A stretch of 64,000 nucleotides of DNA from an uncultured Lachnospiraceae bacterium (GCA_947174495.1 CAMWJC010000001.1:1-64000); one strand, 5' to 3'. Positions 46,193-55,480 are shown, counted from the stretch's first letter. The notes: a model not told the origin generated them from the sequence alone. Numbers and translations: made by a program.

Positions 46193-46699
46193 CTAATTTG
46201 TCTTTTTATGAATACTTCTCATATACAATGTATAATCACTTGGATCAAACTCATCTCCACAACCTCTATCAATTGCTTCTGTGAATCCAAATTTAAAATA
46301 AATATGTTTGGCTCTTTCATTATCATCTTCAACGCCAATTGTAAATTCAGTATAACCCCGACTTTCTAAATCAGATAAAGCAAATTGAATTAACTTTTGC
46401 CCAAGTCCTAATCCCTGATATTTTCTATCTAACCTAAAAGCTTGAAGGTAAACTCTTTGATCAGGTATTGCTTCAGAACTCAGATCATGACTTATGTAAT
46501 TAATTGATAATTCTCCTATAAAAGCATTATTTTGTTCAATAACATAAACATCAATTTCTTTATTATCAAATTCTTTCATTCTCATGTCCCGATACTTTAG
46601 CCACATTTGCTCATTATCCGGAAATAAGTCATGTAATCTGTCAAATTCATCTTTTGTGATTTTTCTAAATATATAATTCATTTTATCTTCGATATCCAT
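46193..46699 (-). CDS. GNAT-family N-acetyltransferase
   Basis: The 168-residue protein shows the GNAT acetyl-CoA site YQGLGLGQKLIQFAL (Q/RxxGxG/A), strands such as GELSINYI, and FKFGFTEA near the end. The substrate is unknown. No strong ribosome binding site is visible for ATG 46699; ATG 46681 (MNYIFRKITK) is an alternative. Codon use is much richer in A+T than in the flanking genes. Confidence 0.85.
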   Translation of the reverse strand: MDIEDKMNYIFRKITKDEFDRLHDLFPDNEQMWLKYRDMRMKEFDNKEIDVYVIEQNNAFIGELSINYISHDLSSEAIPDQRVYLQAFRLDRKYQGLGLGQKLIQFALSDLESRGYTEFTIGVEDDNERAKHIYFKFGFTEAIDRGCGDEFDPSDYTLYMRSIHKKTN

Positions 46700-46726
46700 T
46701 GTTATAAATTCTTTAGGTTTCTGATC

Positions 46727-47302
46727 CTATTGTACCACAATACCTTTAATACTGATAGAAATAAATTGTGGCAGTTCTGTTTTTAATTCAACTTCTCCTT
46801 TCTCCAGCAGACTTTTCACCTGACTTCGGGACAAGCCCAGGGCCTCCGCAATTTGCTTTTCCGGACGAATTTTCAACCTATAAGGATTACTTATTGTAAC
46901 CTCAATTTGCTCTCCGAAGTCACTGCTTTCCATACTTTCATGCAACTTAACAAAGTCGCAATTTAATCTGTCAAAATCAATGATCGCTTTGTTTTTCAGA
47001 AATAACTGCATATTTTTGCCATACATTTCTGCAAGATGTTCGTTATTGTCCAAAAAACGCTGATATTCTTCCTTGGGTACAGAAGAAGCTTTCTTCCGCT
47101 CATAAATCGCGAGATTGAGGGTATGCTTACATTCCTCACATTGATAAATCAGCCAGATATCCAGTTTATTACCATTGGCATTGACACGAAACTTTTTTGT
47201 GTTTTTATAATGTGTCTTTCTGCCGCATTTGGGGCAGCTTCTGATAACCCAAAATGAATCTTTCAGAATAATTTCATATTCAATTTTCTTTAAATAGCTC
47301 AT
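46727..47302 (-). CDS. DUF1062-type zinc-ribbon protein with C-terminal helix-turn-helix
   Basis: The 191-residue protein has two cysteine pairs, CPKCG near residue 24 and CEEC near residue 55, which should bind zinc. Its C-terminus (KQIAEALGLSRSQVKSLLEKG) reads like a helix-turn-helix. This layout matches the DUF1062 family, which has no known function. It overlaps the upstream methyltransferase gene by 4 bases (ATGA), so the two are coupled. Confidence 0.85.
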   Translation of the reverse strand: MSYLKKIEYEIILKDSFWVIRSCPKCGRKTHYKNTKKFRVNANGNKLDIWLIYQCEECKHTLNLAIYERKKASSVPKEEYQRFLDNNEHLAEMYGKNMQLFLKNKAIIDFDRLNCDFVKLHESMESSDFGEQIEVTISNPYRLKIRPEKQIAEALGLSRSQVKSLLEKGEVELKTELPQFISISIKGIVVQ

Positions 47303-48012
47303 TTGCCAGCTATCAAAATTGTTGCGCCGTCAGGATTGTCCAAGACTTTTTCAATCACAAAACCAACGTTTTGCAATAATTCTCTTTCATGCTCCAAGGT
47401 CAGCGGAATATCAAAATGAACGAAACAATCATCTGGTATTGCAAACTGCTCTCTCCTTTTTAAGTAAACACTACGCAAAAGCTCTTCTTCCTCATCACAA
47501 CAGGCAATGTAATCTCCCAAAACAAACACACCGCCACGTTTTAGACCATTATAGACTTTCTGGTACAGTTCCTTTTTGCGTTCCGGTAGAAAATGATGCA
47601 GGCTTTCAAAAGAAATGACAGCGTCCCACTTATCGTATCCAAAATCATACTTGAAATAATCCTGACATACTATGATAAGGTGTTTATCAGAATGCTTTTT
47701 CAGCAGTATATCCAGCATACTTTGACATAAATCTACACCGGTTACCTCTATGTCTGGATTTTTCTTCCAGATTTGGTCCAATTCCAAACCGGTTCCACAC
47801 CCTAAGTCTAAAATTTTTTGACATTTTAAAGGCAGAACTTCAGCAAACATCTGATATGATTTCTCCCAGATTAACATATGTTCCTCATAATCATCCAAGC
47901 GCTTTGTGAAAAAGTCAGACATTTCCTCCAATGGAGAATCCGACGTATTCTGAAGCCATTGCTTTAAGTCATGTAAATATTTTTCCGTTGATTTCATACT
48001 GTTTTCTCCCAT
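47299..48012 (-). CDS. Class I SAM-dependent methyltransferase
   Basis: The 237-residue protein has SAM motif I ILDLGCGTGLELD, an acidic residue after strand 2 (VTGVDLCQSMLD), and FESLHHFLPERKKELYQKVY in the later motifs. The substrate is unknown. ATG 48012 has AAGGAG 12 bases upstream; ATG 47997 has GGGAG at a better 8-base spacing, so the product may be 5 residues shorter. It is coupled to the DUF1062 gene. Confidence 0.9.
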   Translation of the reverse strand: MGENSMKSTEKYLHDLKQWLQNTSDSPLEEMSDFFTKRLDDYEEHMLIWEKSYQMFAEVLPLKCQKILDLGCGTGLELDQIWKKNPDIEVTGVDLCQSMLDILLKKHSDKHLIIVCQDYFKYDFGYDKWDAVISFESLHHFLPERKKELYQKVYNGLKRGGVFVLGDYIACCDEEEELLRSVYLKRREQFAIPDDCFVHFDIPLTLEHERELLQNVGFVIEKVLDNPDGATILIAGK

Positions 48013-48054
48013 GATTTTTTATTCTCCTTTCGTAAAAGTGGAAATATCATAAAT

Positions 48055-48582
48055 TCAATTCTTCATTAGTTCATATATATTACTCATTTCTTCTCTTTCA
48101 TCATATAAATCCTGATACGGTTTCGTTTCAACCACAGAGAAACCTGCCCCTTCCAGGGTTTTGCAGGAAGCAATATTTTGAACATTAGCTGTAGCAACAA
48201 GTTTTTTCAAGTTATATTTTTCAAACAGATAGTCTACTAAACATCGCAGTGCTTCAGCAGCATATCTATTTCCGCGATAGTCTGCACCAATGAAATATGT
48301 AACGCCAACTTCCATAAAATCCTCATAATATGAACTCCCTACAGAACCAATAACCAGATGACTTGTTTTATCCTCTATAGCAAAGGCCAGATATTTATTA
48401 TAAGGATTATCCTCGGTTTCTAATAGAATTGCTTCACTTATAAATTCACCCATCCATTTATGACATTCGCTGCAATCACCAAAAATTTCTGTCAAACTAC
48501 CATCAGATGCCATCTCGATAAATGCTTTTTCGTCAGATGTGCGTATGCTTCTTATAATCAGTCTTTTAGTCTCTAAAAACAT
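48055..48582 (-). CDS. GNAT-family N-acetyltransferase (RimJ-like)
   Basis: The product has 175 residues from the ATG at 48582 (MFLETKRLIIRSIRTSDE), with AGGAGG about 10 bases upstream. The start LETKRLIIR is typical of RimJ/RimL-type enzymes. The acetyl-CoA loop is GADYRGNRYAAEALRCLVDYLFEKYNLKKL, and the end has SCKTLEGAGFSVVE. The acceptor is unknown. It lies upstream of the methyltransferase in the same A+T-rich block. Confidence 0.88.
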   Translation of the reverse strand: MFLETKRLIIRSIRTSDEKAFIEMASDGSLTEIFGDCSECHKWMGEFISEAILLETEDNPYNKYLAFAIEDKTSHLVIGSVGSSYYEDFMEVGVTYFIGADYRGNRYAAEALRCLVDYLFEKYNLKKLVATANVQNIASCKTLEGAGFSVVETKPYQDLYDEREEMSNIYELMKN

Positions 48583-48701
48583 ATCATGAATTCCTCCTGT
48601 AATTATAAAAATTGAGTTTTTATCAACTGCCTTTTTCTTTGTGGTTAAGATAACACACATTAATACTACATTCCACCTCACACATTTTTATAAAAAAATA
48701 T

Positions 48702-48724
48702 GAGCCGACACTAAGTATCAGCTC
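48702..48724 (-). terminator. Terminator after the CD3324-like gene
   Basis: A 10-bp stem with two G-T pairs (GAGCTGATAC with GTGTCGGCTC) and a TTA loop is followed on the minus strand by a long T run. Confidence 0.8.
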
Positions 48725-48745
48725 AAATTTTTATTCACTCATTAT

Positions 48746-49018
48746 TTAAGAATACATTTGCATTCTTAGGATACGCTGTATGCTCTTCTCAGAAAGATAA
48801 TATTTAATGGCCAATTCCGAAACATTGCTCCCTGCAAGATAATCCTTGTAAATTTGTTGGTTACGCTCGGAAAGCTCCTGCTTAATTTGTGTGCTTGCTC
48901 CCCATGCCTGTCTATGTGACACCTTACGCGGGATATAAATATTTTCTCCGTCAACATACTGCTGTATCAACTCTATTACCTCGATAGGCAGAATTTCTTC
49001 TGCTCTTATATAGCCCAT
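48746..49018 (-). CDS. CD3324-family Mor-like helix-turn-helix protein
   Basis: The 90-residue protein begins MGYIRAEEILPIEVIELIQQYVDGENIYIP, a pattern shared with the clostridial CD3324 family and distantly with phage Mor/C activators. A helix-turn-helix closes the protein (NVSELAIKYYLSEKSIQRILR). It probably binds DNA, but its target is unknown. AGGAGG precedes the ATG. A 13-bp inverted repeat lies upstream and a terminator downstream, so it forms a single-gene unit. Confidence 0.82.
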   Translation of the reverse strand: MGYIRAEEILPIEVIELIQQYVDGENIYIPRKVSHRQAWGASTQIKQELSERNQQIYKDYLAGSNVSELAIKYYLSEKSIQRILRMQMYS

Positions 49019-49050
49019 ATTTGCCTCCTAAAACTAATATTTTTTAGGAA

Positions 49051-49135
49051 TAGCATTGGCTATAACAATTTTATTAACATAAAAATGATCTGTCAAACGC
49101 AGTATCCGTTGTTTTTATTGCAATAGCCAGTGCTA
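49051..49135. repeat. Separated 13-bp inverted repeat upstream of the CD3324-like gene
   Basis: TAGCATTGGCTAT (49051-49063) recurs inverted as ATAGCCAGTGCTA (49123-49135) with one mismatch, 59 bases apart. The pairing could extend through AACAA/TTGCA. It may be a pair of operators for the adjacent regulator, or the ends of a small element. Confidence 0.6.
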
Positions 49136-49209
49136 TGCAAACATAACATATCTTCTCATATACAAATCCCCTTTCAAAATTTCTAGTTGATCATAAGAAA
49201 ATCGGTAAA

Positions 49210-49237
49210 AAAGAACCATGATCGCTCACGGTTCTTT
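49210..49237 (-). terminator. Terminator after cheR
   Basis: AAAGAACC and GGTTCTTT form an 8-bp stem, with further pairing in the loop, 6 bases past the cheR stop; a T-rich run follows on the minus strand. Confidence 0.7.
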
Positions 49238-49242
49238 CAACA

Positions 49243-50025
49243 TTACTTCTCCGGATGTTCATAATAGAAAGAATTTTTCCTATCAAATCCCATATCTCTG
49301 TAATTAATAATCTGCTCTGTACTTCCAATAAAAAGAATTCCTCCCGGAGCAAGAGAATGATAAAATTTCCGAAATACTTCATCCTTTGCTTCCTCGGTAA
49401 AATAAATAAGCACATTACGGCAGACTATCATATGATAATCTTTCGGATAGTTACTTTCAAGCAAATTATGTTCCTTAAACTCAACTCTCGATTTGATTTC
49501 ATCGGAGATCTGGTAAGAAAGTCCAACCTTCGTAAAATATTTCTTTTTCAGGTCTTCTGGAACCGCTGCAACACTCTTTTCATTGTACAGTCCCACCTTT
49601 GCTTTCGCTATCACCTGCTTATCAATATCCGTAGCAACAATATGAATCATATTCAATGGAATATGTCTTGACAATGCCATCACAAGAGAATATGGTTCAT
49701 CACCGGTAGAACACGCTGCACTCCAAACCTTCAAATTCTTTCCGAATCTGCTAATTAACTGCGGAATGATCTGCTTGTCCATCACCTGCCACTGCTCCGG
49801 ATTTCTGTAAAATTCAGAAACATTGATCGTCAGATAATTGACAAACTCCTCAAACCTTGCCTTATCAGTCTTAAGCACCTGCACGTATGCATCATATCCT
49901 ACGATACTATTTTTCGTTATCAGCGCATCGATCCTACGCTTCATCTGACGCTCTTTGTAAGCATTCAGATCTATCTTGGTGAGCTGGAAAACTGCACCTT
50001 TAAACCATTCATAATCATAAGTCAT
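49243..50025 (-). CDS. cheR: CheR-type chemoreceptor glutamate methyltransferase
   Basis: The 260-residue protein has an N-terminal helical CheR_N domain (MKRRIDALI), then a SAM domain with the family stretches NVSEFYRNPEQW, VWSAACSTGDEPYSLVMAL and CRNVLIYFTEEAKDEVF. It methylates receptor glutamates in chemotaxis. No other chemotaxis gene is nearby; it sits 23 bases after rpsA in a housekeeping operon. Confidence 0.94.
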   Translation of the reverse strand: MTYDYEWFKGAVFQLTKIDLNAYKERQMKRRIDALITKNSIVGYDAYVQVLKTDKARFEEFVNYLTINVSEFYRNPEQWQVMDKQIIPQLISRFGKNLKVWSAACSTGDEPYSLVMALSRHIPLNMIHIVATDIDKQVIAKAKVGLYNEKSVAAVPEDLKKKYFTKVGLSYQISDEIKSRVEFKEHNLLESNYPKDYHMIVCRNVLIYFTEEAKDEVFRKFYHSLAPGGILFIGSTEQIINYRDMGFDRKNSFYYEHPEK

Positions 50026-50048
50026 ATTCAGCCATCCTGACTATAGTT

Positions 50049-51206
50049 TTATTCCTCTGCCCCTTTTTCCTCTTCTGCGGAAATTACAGCATCAATGTCA
50101 ACAGATACTACATCTGCATCCTCCTCTGCCTCTTGCTCGTCCGCTTCCGGTTCCGGTGCCATCATTGCCTTAATACTCAGACTGATCTTCTTGTCTTCGC
50201 TATTAAAATCAACAACCTTTGCTGTTACCTCATCACCAGTTTTAAGTACATCAGCAGGTTTCTCAATGTGCTCCTTGGAAATCTGTGAAACATGAAGCAG
50301 TGCATCTACACCCGGCTCCAACTCAATGAAAGCTCCAAAGTCTGTCATTCTTGCTACTTTACCGGTAACCTCATTGCCTACTGCATACTTAGACTCTGCA
50401 TTTTTCCAAGGATTTGCATCCTCAAACTTAAGGCTGAGTGCAATCTTGGTTCCTGAAATTTCTTTGATAAAGGACTTTACTTTATCCCCTACCTTAAATA
50501 CCTTTTTGGGATTTTCAACTCTTCCCCATGACATTTCTGAAATATGTAGAAGTCCGTCTGCTCCTCCGATATCAATAAATGCTCCGAAATCCGTCACATT
50601 CTTAACTACACCCTCTACCACATCGCCTACCTGGATGCTTTCTAAAAGCTTCTTCTGCATTTCAACCTTTTCTGCAACTAAAAGCTGCTTGCGGTCTCCA
50701 ATATATCTTCTTCTCTTAGGATTATATTCACTGATTACAAACTGAATTTCCTGTCCTGCATACTTGGTCAGATCCTTCTCATAAGAATCCGATACAAGAC
50801 TTGCCGGTATGAAAATTCTTACTTCATCAATAATAACACTTAATCCACCGTCAAGAACCTGTGCAACCTTAGCGGTAAGAATCTCTTTGTTATTAAAAGC
50901 TTCTTCGATTTTCTTGTTGCCACGGTCAGCAGCCAGTCTCTTGTATGTAAGAATAACTTGTCCTTCGCCATCGTTTACCTTAAGGACTTTTACTTCCATC
51001 GTATCACCTGGCTTTACCACCTTTGTAAGATCCACACCCGGCTCATTGGTATATTCATTTCTGGTCAAAATACCATCTGACTTATAGCCAATGTTAAGAA
51101 TGATCTCTTCAGGCTTGACATCAATGACTGTACCCTCAACTACCTCTCCTGTATGTATTGTCTTTAATGATTCTTCCAACATTTGTTCAAAAGTTAATTC
51201 GGACAT
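50049..51206 (-). CDS. rpsA: 30S ribosomal protein S1-like protein, four S1 domains
   Basis: The 385-residue protein has four S1 RNA-binding domains at roughly 18-90, 103-170, 190-260 and 275-345. The last two are most canonical (GVVKNVTDFGAFIDIGGADGLLHISEMS; GKVARMTDFGAFIELEPGVDALLHVSQIS). An acidic tail ends it. GAGGAGG precedes the ATG. Its start overlaps the end of ispH by 20 bases. The ispH-rpsA order is a well-known clostridial arrangement, sometimes fused into one protein. Confidence 0.95.
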   Translation of the reverse strand: MSELTFEQMLEESLKTIHTGEVVEGTVIDVKPEEIILNIGYKSDGILTRNEYTNEPGVDLTKVVKPGDTMEVKVLKVNDGEGQVILTYKRLAADRGNKKIEEAFNNKEILTAKVAQVLDGGLSVIIDEVRIFIPASLVSDSYEKDLTKYAGQEIQFVISEYNPKRRRYIGDRKQLLVAEKVEMQKKLLESIQVGDVVEGVVKNVTDFGAFIDIGGADGLLHISEMSWGRVENPKKVFKVGDKVKSFIKEISGTKIALSLKFEDANPWKNAESKYAVGNEVTGKVARMTDFGAFIELEPGVDALLHVSQISKEHIEKPADVLKTGDEVTAKVVDFNSEDKKISLSIKAMMAPEPEADEQEAEEDADVVSVDIDAVISAEEEKGAEE

Positions 51207-52035
51207 AATTTTGAACCTCCTCGATAATATTGTTGGGGGTGGAAGCCCCCGCAGTAATACCCACCAGAGTAGCAGTTTTAGGTAGTTCTAAATGCAAGTC
51301 ATCCAGTGTCTGTATAAAATAAGTGGCCTTACATTTCTCACGACAGATCTCAAACAATTTCTGCGTATTGGAGCTGTGTCTGCCACCTATTACAATCATC
51401 GCATCAACCTTCTGTGCGATCTCACCAGCTTCCTTCTGTCGTTCCTCCGTTGCATTACAGATAGTATTTACAACATTAACATTGTAACCTCTTTTTTTAA
51501 AAATTTCAACTAATTCTTTAAATTTGTTGTAGTTAAATGTCGTCTGAGATACAATACAGAGCGATTCTCCTGCATCCAGCGTAAACTTCTGCGCTTCTTC
51601 CACCGACTCTATAACTGCCGCCGGAGTACTTGACCAGCCTCTGGTTCCCTCTACCTCCGGATGTCCAGCATTGCCGATAATGACTATTTTTTTCCCTTGT
51701 TGGCTTTCCTTTTCCACGATTTGATGAATCCGTTTCACAAAGGGACAGGTTGCGTCAATACAAGTAAGACCGTTCTTCTCAATCAGTTCATAAATTCTCC
51801 GGGACACCCCATGTGAGCAGATAACCAGGGTTCCTTTTGTCAACCCTTGTAGTTCTTCCTCGCCTTCGATTACCCGTACCCCTTTCATTTCCAGGTCCTT
51901 TACGACCTCTTCATTATGAATAATCGGTCCATATGTATATATTTTCTCTTTTTTACCAAGCTGCTCATATACTTTTTCAACCGCACGCTTTACGCCAAAA
52001 CAGAATCCGGTACTTTCTGCAAGCAGAACTTCCAT
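51187..52035 (-). CDS. ispH: 4-hydroxy-3-methylbut-2-enyl diphosphate reductase
   Basis: This is the last enzyme of the MEP isoprenoid pathway. It has the three cluster cysteines in GFCFGVKRAV (Cys12), CIDATCPFVKR and NTICNATEERQ, plus the substrate-binding HSSNTQKLFEI. The length of 282 residues is normal. It overlaps rpsA downstream and follows cmk by 27 bases. Confidence 0.97.
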   Translation of the reverse strand: MEVLLAESTGFCFGVKRAVEKVYEQLGKKEKIYTYGPIIHNEEVVKDLEMKGVRVIEGEEELQGLTKGTLVICSHGVSRRIYELIEKNGLTCIDATCPFVKRIHQIVEKESQQGKKIVIIGNAGHPEVEGTRGWSSTPAAVIESVEEAQKFTLDAGESLCIVSQTTFNYNKFKELVEIFKKRGYNVNVVNTICNATEERQKEAGEIAQKVDAMIVIGGRHSSNTQKLFEICREKCKATYFIQTLDDLHLELPKTATLVGITAGASTPNNIIEEVQNYVRINF

Positions 52036-52062
52036 TGTAAAACCATCCCTTTCTTAATCCGT

Positions 52063-52731
52063 CTATTGCTGATTCTCTTTGCATAAACCTAAAATAGCTT
52101 CTACTGCCTCATCAATGGTCATATCGGAAGAATCGACCAAAACCGCATCTTCCGCCTGCTTAAGCGGTGAAATTTCTCTGGTCATATCCTGTCGGTCTCT
52201 AATCTCAATGTCCTTTGCAATCTGTTCAAGATCACAGCTTACTCCTTTTTCCGACAATTCAAGATATCTTCTCTTTGCTCTTACCTCCACACTGGCTGTA
52301 AGATATATTTTCACATCTGCATCCGGCAGTACACAGGTTCCGATATCCCTGCCATCCATCACTACATCATTGGTGCTGGCAAGCTCTTTTTGAAGCAATG
52401 TAAGCCGCTCTCTTATCTTCGGATATTTGCTGACATCGGAAGTCATTTGACTCACTTCTTCCGTCCGAATCACGCCGTTTACATTTTCTCCGTTTAACAA
52501 AACAATCTGCTCTCCATTTTCGTAACTGATAGAGATTCGGGCGCCTTCACACTCTCTTTCCACAGCCTCTTGATCCCCAGAGTTAACTCCCTGTTTTAAA
52601 AGATAGTATGCCATAGCTCTGTACATAGCTCCAGTATCCACATAGATCACTTCTTTTTCCTTTGCCACTCTTTTGGCTATGGTACTTTTTCCAGCTCCAG
52701 CCGGTCCATCTATTGCAATTTGAAAACTCAT
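52063..52731 (-). CDS. cmk: Cytidylate kinase
   Basis: Cmk phosphorylates CMP and dCMP. The start MSFQIAIDGPAGAGKSTIAK holds the P-loop; YVDTGAMYRAMAYY and DGRDIGTCVLPDADVKIYLTAS are family signatures. The product is 222 residues from the ATG at 52731, which overlaps the stop of the upstream flavoprotein gene by 4 bases. Confidence 0.97.
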   Translation of the reverse strand: MSFQIAIDGPAGAGKSTIAKRVAKEKEVIYVDTGAMYRAMAYYLLKQGVNSGDQEAVERECEGARISISYENGEQIVLLNGENVNGVIRTEEVSQMTSDVSKYPKIRERLTLLQKELASTNDVVMDGRDIGTCVLPDADVKIYLTASVEVRAKRRYLELSEKGVSCDLEQIAKDIEIRDRQDMTREISPLKQAEDAVLVDSSDMTIDEAVEAILGLCKENQQ

Positions 52732-53990
52732 TTTTCTTCTCTCTCCTTTTTTTGTGCTGCACTTATTCCTGCCAAATATCCGGTAGACCATGCAATCTGA
52801 AGATTAAAACCTCCGGTTACCGCATCCAGATCAAGCACTTCCCCAGCAAAATAGAGTCCTTGAACAAGCTTAGATTCCATAGTGGAAGGATTGACTTCTT
52901 TAACATTCACGCCTCCCTGGGTAATGATGGCTTCTGCAAACCCTCTTGTTCCCGTAACCGTAAGTTCCAGTCCCTTCAGGAGCTCCGTAAGCCGGCTCCG
53001 TTCCTGTTTTGTCACCTCATTGATCTTCTTTTCCGGTGCAATCCCTGATAATTCCACAATAACAGGTATTAGCTTTGCAGGCAGTAGCCCATCCAGTGCA
53101 TTTTTAAACTGACGATTTCTGCTTTCCTCAAAATCCCTTACAAGCCGTTTATCAAGCTGTTCTATTGTAAGTGCCGGTTTCAGATCGATGCATAGCCGTA
53201 CCGGCATATTATCATATTTTTTAACATAATAACTGCTGGCGCTTAAGATCAGCGGTCCGCTGACTCCGAAGTGGGTAAACAACATTTCCCCAAACCCATC
53301 GTAGATTTTCTTTTTGTCCTTTAGAAGTGCAATGGAAACATTGCGAAGCGATAATCCCTGTAAGTGTTTACACCATTCCTCCTTCACGGTAAACGGTACC
53401 AATGCCGGATGGACATCCCTGATTGTATGTCCTGCCTGCTTAGCAAACCGGTATCCGTCACCAGTTGAACCTGTAGATTCATAAGATTTTCCTCCGGAAG
53501 CAACAATAACCGCATCCGCAACAAGTTCACATCCATCTGCAAGCCGAACTCCCCGGATTCTTTTATTATTCCTATCAAAAAAAAGACTTTCCGCAGGCGT
53601 TTTCAGCAAAACCTTTACCTGTTTCTTTTCCATCTGCCTGTTTAATGCCGCAATCACATCAGAGGAATGATCAGATACCGGAAAAACACGCTCTCCCCGT
53701 TCCGTTTTCAACCTGCATCCTGCCTCTTCAAAAAAATTCATCACTCCCTGATTGTCCATCTGATAAAAGGCACTGTATAAAAATTTCCCATTGCTGATCA
53801 CATGATTAAAAAAATCCTCAGAAGCACAGGCATTTGTCAGATTACATCTGCCTTTTCCGGTAATGTATATTTTCTTTCCGGTCTTCTCGTTCTTCTCAAG
53901 CAGCGTTACCTCTCCTCCGGTCAGAGCCGCACCGATTGCTGCCATCATTCCGGCGGCCCCTCCTCCGATCACTATGACTTTTCTGCTCAT
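52728..53990 (-). CDS. HI0933/YhiN-family FAD-dependent oxidoreductase
   Basis: The 420-residue flavoprotein starts with a dinucleotide-binding motif VIGGGAAGMMAAIGAAL, then KTGKKIYITGKGRCNLTN, a hallmark of the HI0933 family. It ends with the second FAD stretch GLYFAGEVLDLDAVTGGFNLQIAWSTGYLAG. The physiological reaction is not known; database names such as 'aminoacetone oxidase family' rest on weak evidence. It overlaps genes on both sides by 4 bases. Confidence 0.93.
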   Translation of the reverse strand: MSRKVIVIGGGAAGMMAAIGAALTGGEVTLLEKNEKTGKKIYITGKGRCNLTNACASEDFFNHVISNGKFLYSAFYQMDNQGVMNFFEEAGCRLKTERGERVFPVSDHSSDVIAALNRQMEKKQVKVLLKTPAESLFFDRNNKRIRGVRLADGCELVADAVIVASGGKSYESTGSTGDGYRFAKQAGHTIRDVHPALVPFTVKEEWCKHLQGLSLRNVSIALLKDKKKIYDGFGEMLFTHFGVSGPLILSASSYYVKKYDNMPVRLCIDLKPALTIEQLDKRLVRDFEESRNRQFKNALDGLLPAKLIPVIVELSGIAPEKKINEVTKQERSRLTELLKGLELTVTGTRGFAEAIITQGGVNVKEVNPSTMESKLVQGLYFAGEVLDLDAVTGGFNLQIAWSTGYLAGISAAQKKEREEK

Positions 53991-54916
53991 GATTCCTCTT
54001 TCCGCATCAACGGATAATTCAACATCGGTTCTTCATCAATAAAATTGATCTCATCATTCAAATAAACCTGATAGTTATTCCAAACCTCTTCCAACGTCTC
54101 TAAATTCTTCTTGACCTCTTCCGGCGCCTTTAAGCAAAGTGCCACCACCAGTGCATTGATCAGACTTAAAGGCGCTACCAGCGAGTCAACGATGGAAACC
54201 ATATCACTTCTTGCCAGCAGGTTACAAGAAGAATAAAGATTCATCGGTGAGTGAATACTATCCGTAACCGTAATTACCTTTGCATTTCTGTCATTAGCGA
54301 ACTCCATTGCCTTCAATGTTCGCATGGAATACCTGGGGAAACTGATTCCTATGATAGCATCCCTGTCTCCGATCCGAATCATCTGTTCAAACATTTCTGT
54401 CACGCTGGTCGTTTTTAAAAGAACTATATTTCCTCTGATCATATTCAGATAAAAATGAAGGAAATCAGCCAACGGTTCACAGCTTCTCACTCCAACCAGA
54501 TAAACGGTCTCTGCCTCAAGAATAATATCCACTGCTGCTTCAAATGCAACCGCATCCAGACTCACCAGGGTATCCTGTATCTTTTCGATATCTGCATTTA
54601 AAACCGAACTCAATATTTCAGACTGGGTGCTCTTGCCATACTTGGTTCCAATCTTCTGCACCGTATTTAACTTATTCTTGACCCAGCTTTCCAACTCTTT
54701 TTGAAATTCCGGATACCCGTCATAACCAAGTGCCGATGCAAAACGAACAACCGTAGATTCACTAACCCCTACGGTTTCTCCGAGTTTTGCCGCTGTCATG
54801 AACACTGCCTGTTCATAATAATCCGAAATATAGGAGGCAATTGCCTTATGCCCTTTGCTCATTTTCATGAACTTTTCATTCATTCTGGTTATAATGTCAT
54901 ATTCCTGCTGCTCCAT
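53987..54916 (-). CDS. MurR/RpiR-family transcriptional regulator
   Basis: The 309-residue protein has an N-terminal RpiR-type helix-turn-helix (TAAKLGETVGVSESTVVRFASALGYDGYPEF) and a C-terminal SIS sugar-phosphate-binding domain from about residue 125 (VYLVGVRSCEPLADFLHFYL; ISFPRYSMRTLKAMEFA). Such regulators sense phosphosugars; the target here is unknown. It overlaps the flavoprotein gene by 4 bases. Confidence 0.93.
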   Translation of the reverse strand: MEQQEYDIITRMNEKFMKMSKGHKAIASYISDYYEQAVFMTAAKLGETVGVSESTVVRFASALGYDGYPEFQKELESWVKNKLNTVQKIGTKYGKSTQSEILSSVLNADIEKIQDTLVSLDAVAFEAAVDIILEAETVYLVGVRSCEPLADFLHFYLNMIRGNIVLLKTTSVTEMFEQMIRIGDRDAIIGISFPRYSMRTLKAMEFANDRNAKVITVTDSIHSPMNLYSSCNLLARSDMVSIVDSLVAPLSLINALVVALCLKAPEEVKKNLETLEEVWNNYQVYLNDEINFIDEEPMLNYPLMRKEES

Positions 54917-54934
54917 CTTACTTCCCTATTCTCC

Positions 54935-55480
54935 TTACTTAAGCGCCTTGTAGGAATCCTTCAAAAGCTGTATTGTTTCGCTCTCTGACAAATCATAATC
55001 CCCTGTAAGCGCCATACATGCCGCTCCATGAATAAATATCCACATTTTCATAAACAATTCACTCGCATTTTCACAGCCCTGCCCGGCAGCAGCCTGGATT
55101 TCCCTACTCACATTGCCTCTGCTCCCATTTACAAGATCATACATGCTCCTGCCGAAACGCTCTGACGACAAAAACACAAACTCAAACAATTTTTTGTGTT
55201 CTCCTGCAAATTTAATATAAGCATAACCAAGATTTACAAACGGAGTTACCGTCTGCCTCGGGAATCCGGCATAATAATCCTGAAAGAACTCGCACGCACG
55301 CGTAAAAAGCTCTTCCGTCAATTCCTCCATATTCTTATATATCCGAAAAATAGGCTGAGTGGAGCAGTTCGCCTTAGCTGCCAGCTTCCGCGCAGTTACC
55401 TGCTCTATTCCTTCTTCCTGCAGGATAGCAAACGCCGCATTTATAATATCCTGCTTTGTGATCATCTCTTTTCTTGCCAT
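54935..55480 (-). CDS. TetR-family transcriptional regulator
   Basis: The 181-residue protein has a TetR helix-turn-helix (TKQDIINAAFAILQEEGIEQVTARKLAAKANCSTQPIFRIYKNMEEL) and a WHG-like ligand domain. I chose the ATG at 55480 (MARKEMITKQ), with GGTGG upstream. It leads the leftward cluster through RpiR, flavoprotein, cmk, ispH, rpsA and cheR, starting 18 bases ahead of the RpiR gene. Confidence 0.92.
   Translation of the reverse strand: MARKEMITKQDIINAAFAILQEEGIEQVTARKLAAKANCSTQPIFRIYKNMEELTEELFTRACEFFQDYYAGFPRQTVTPFVNLGYAYIKFAGEHKKLFEFVFLSSERFGRSMYDLVNGSRGNVSREIQAAAGQGCENASELFMKMWIFIHGAACMALTGDYDLSESETIQLLKDSYKALK

Noticed and set aside
46106..46369. 87-codon plus-strand frame beside the 63-bp palindrome
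   Set aside because: It runs from the repeat into the antisense of the acetyltransferase gene and has no ribosome site.
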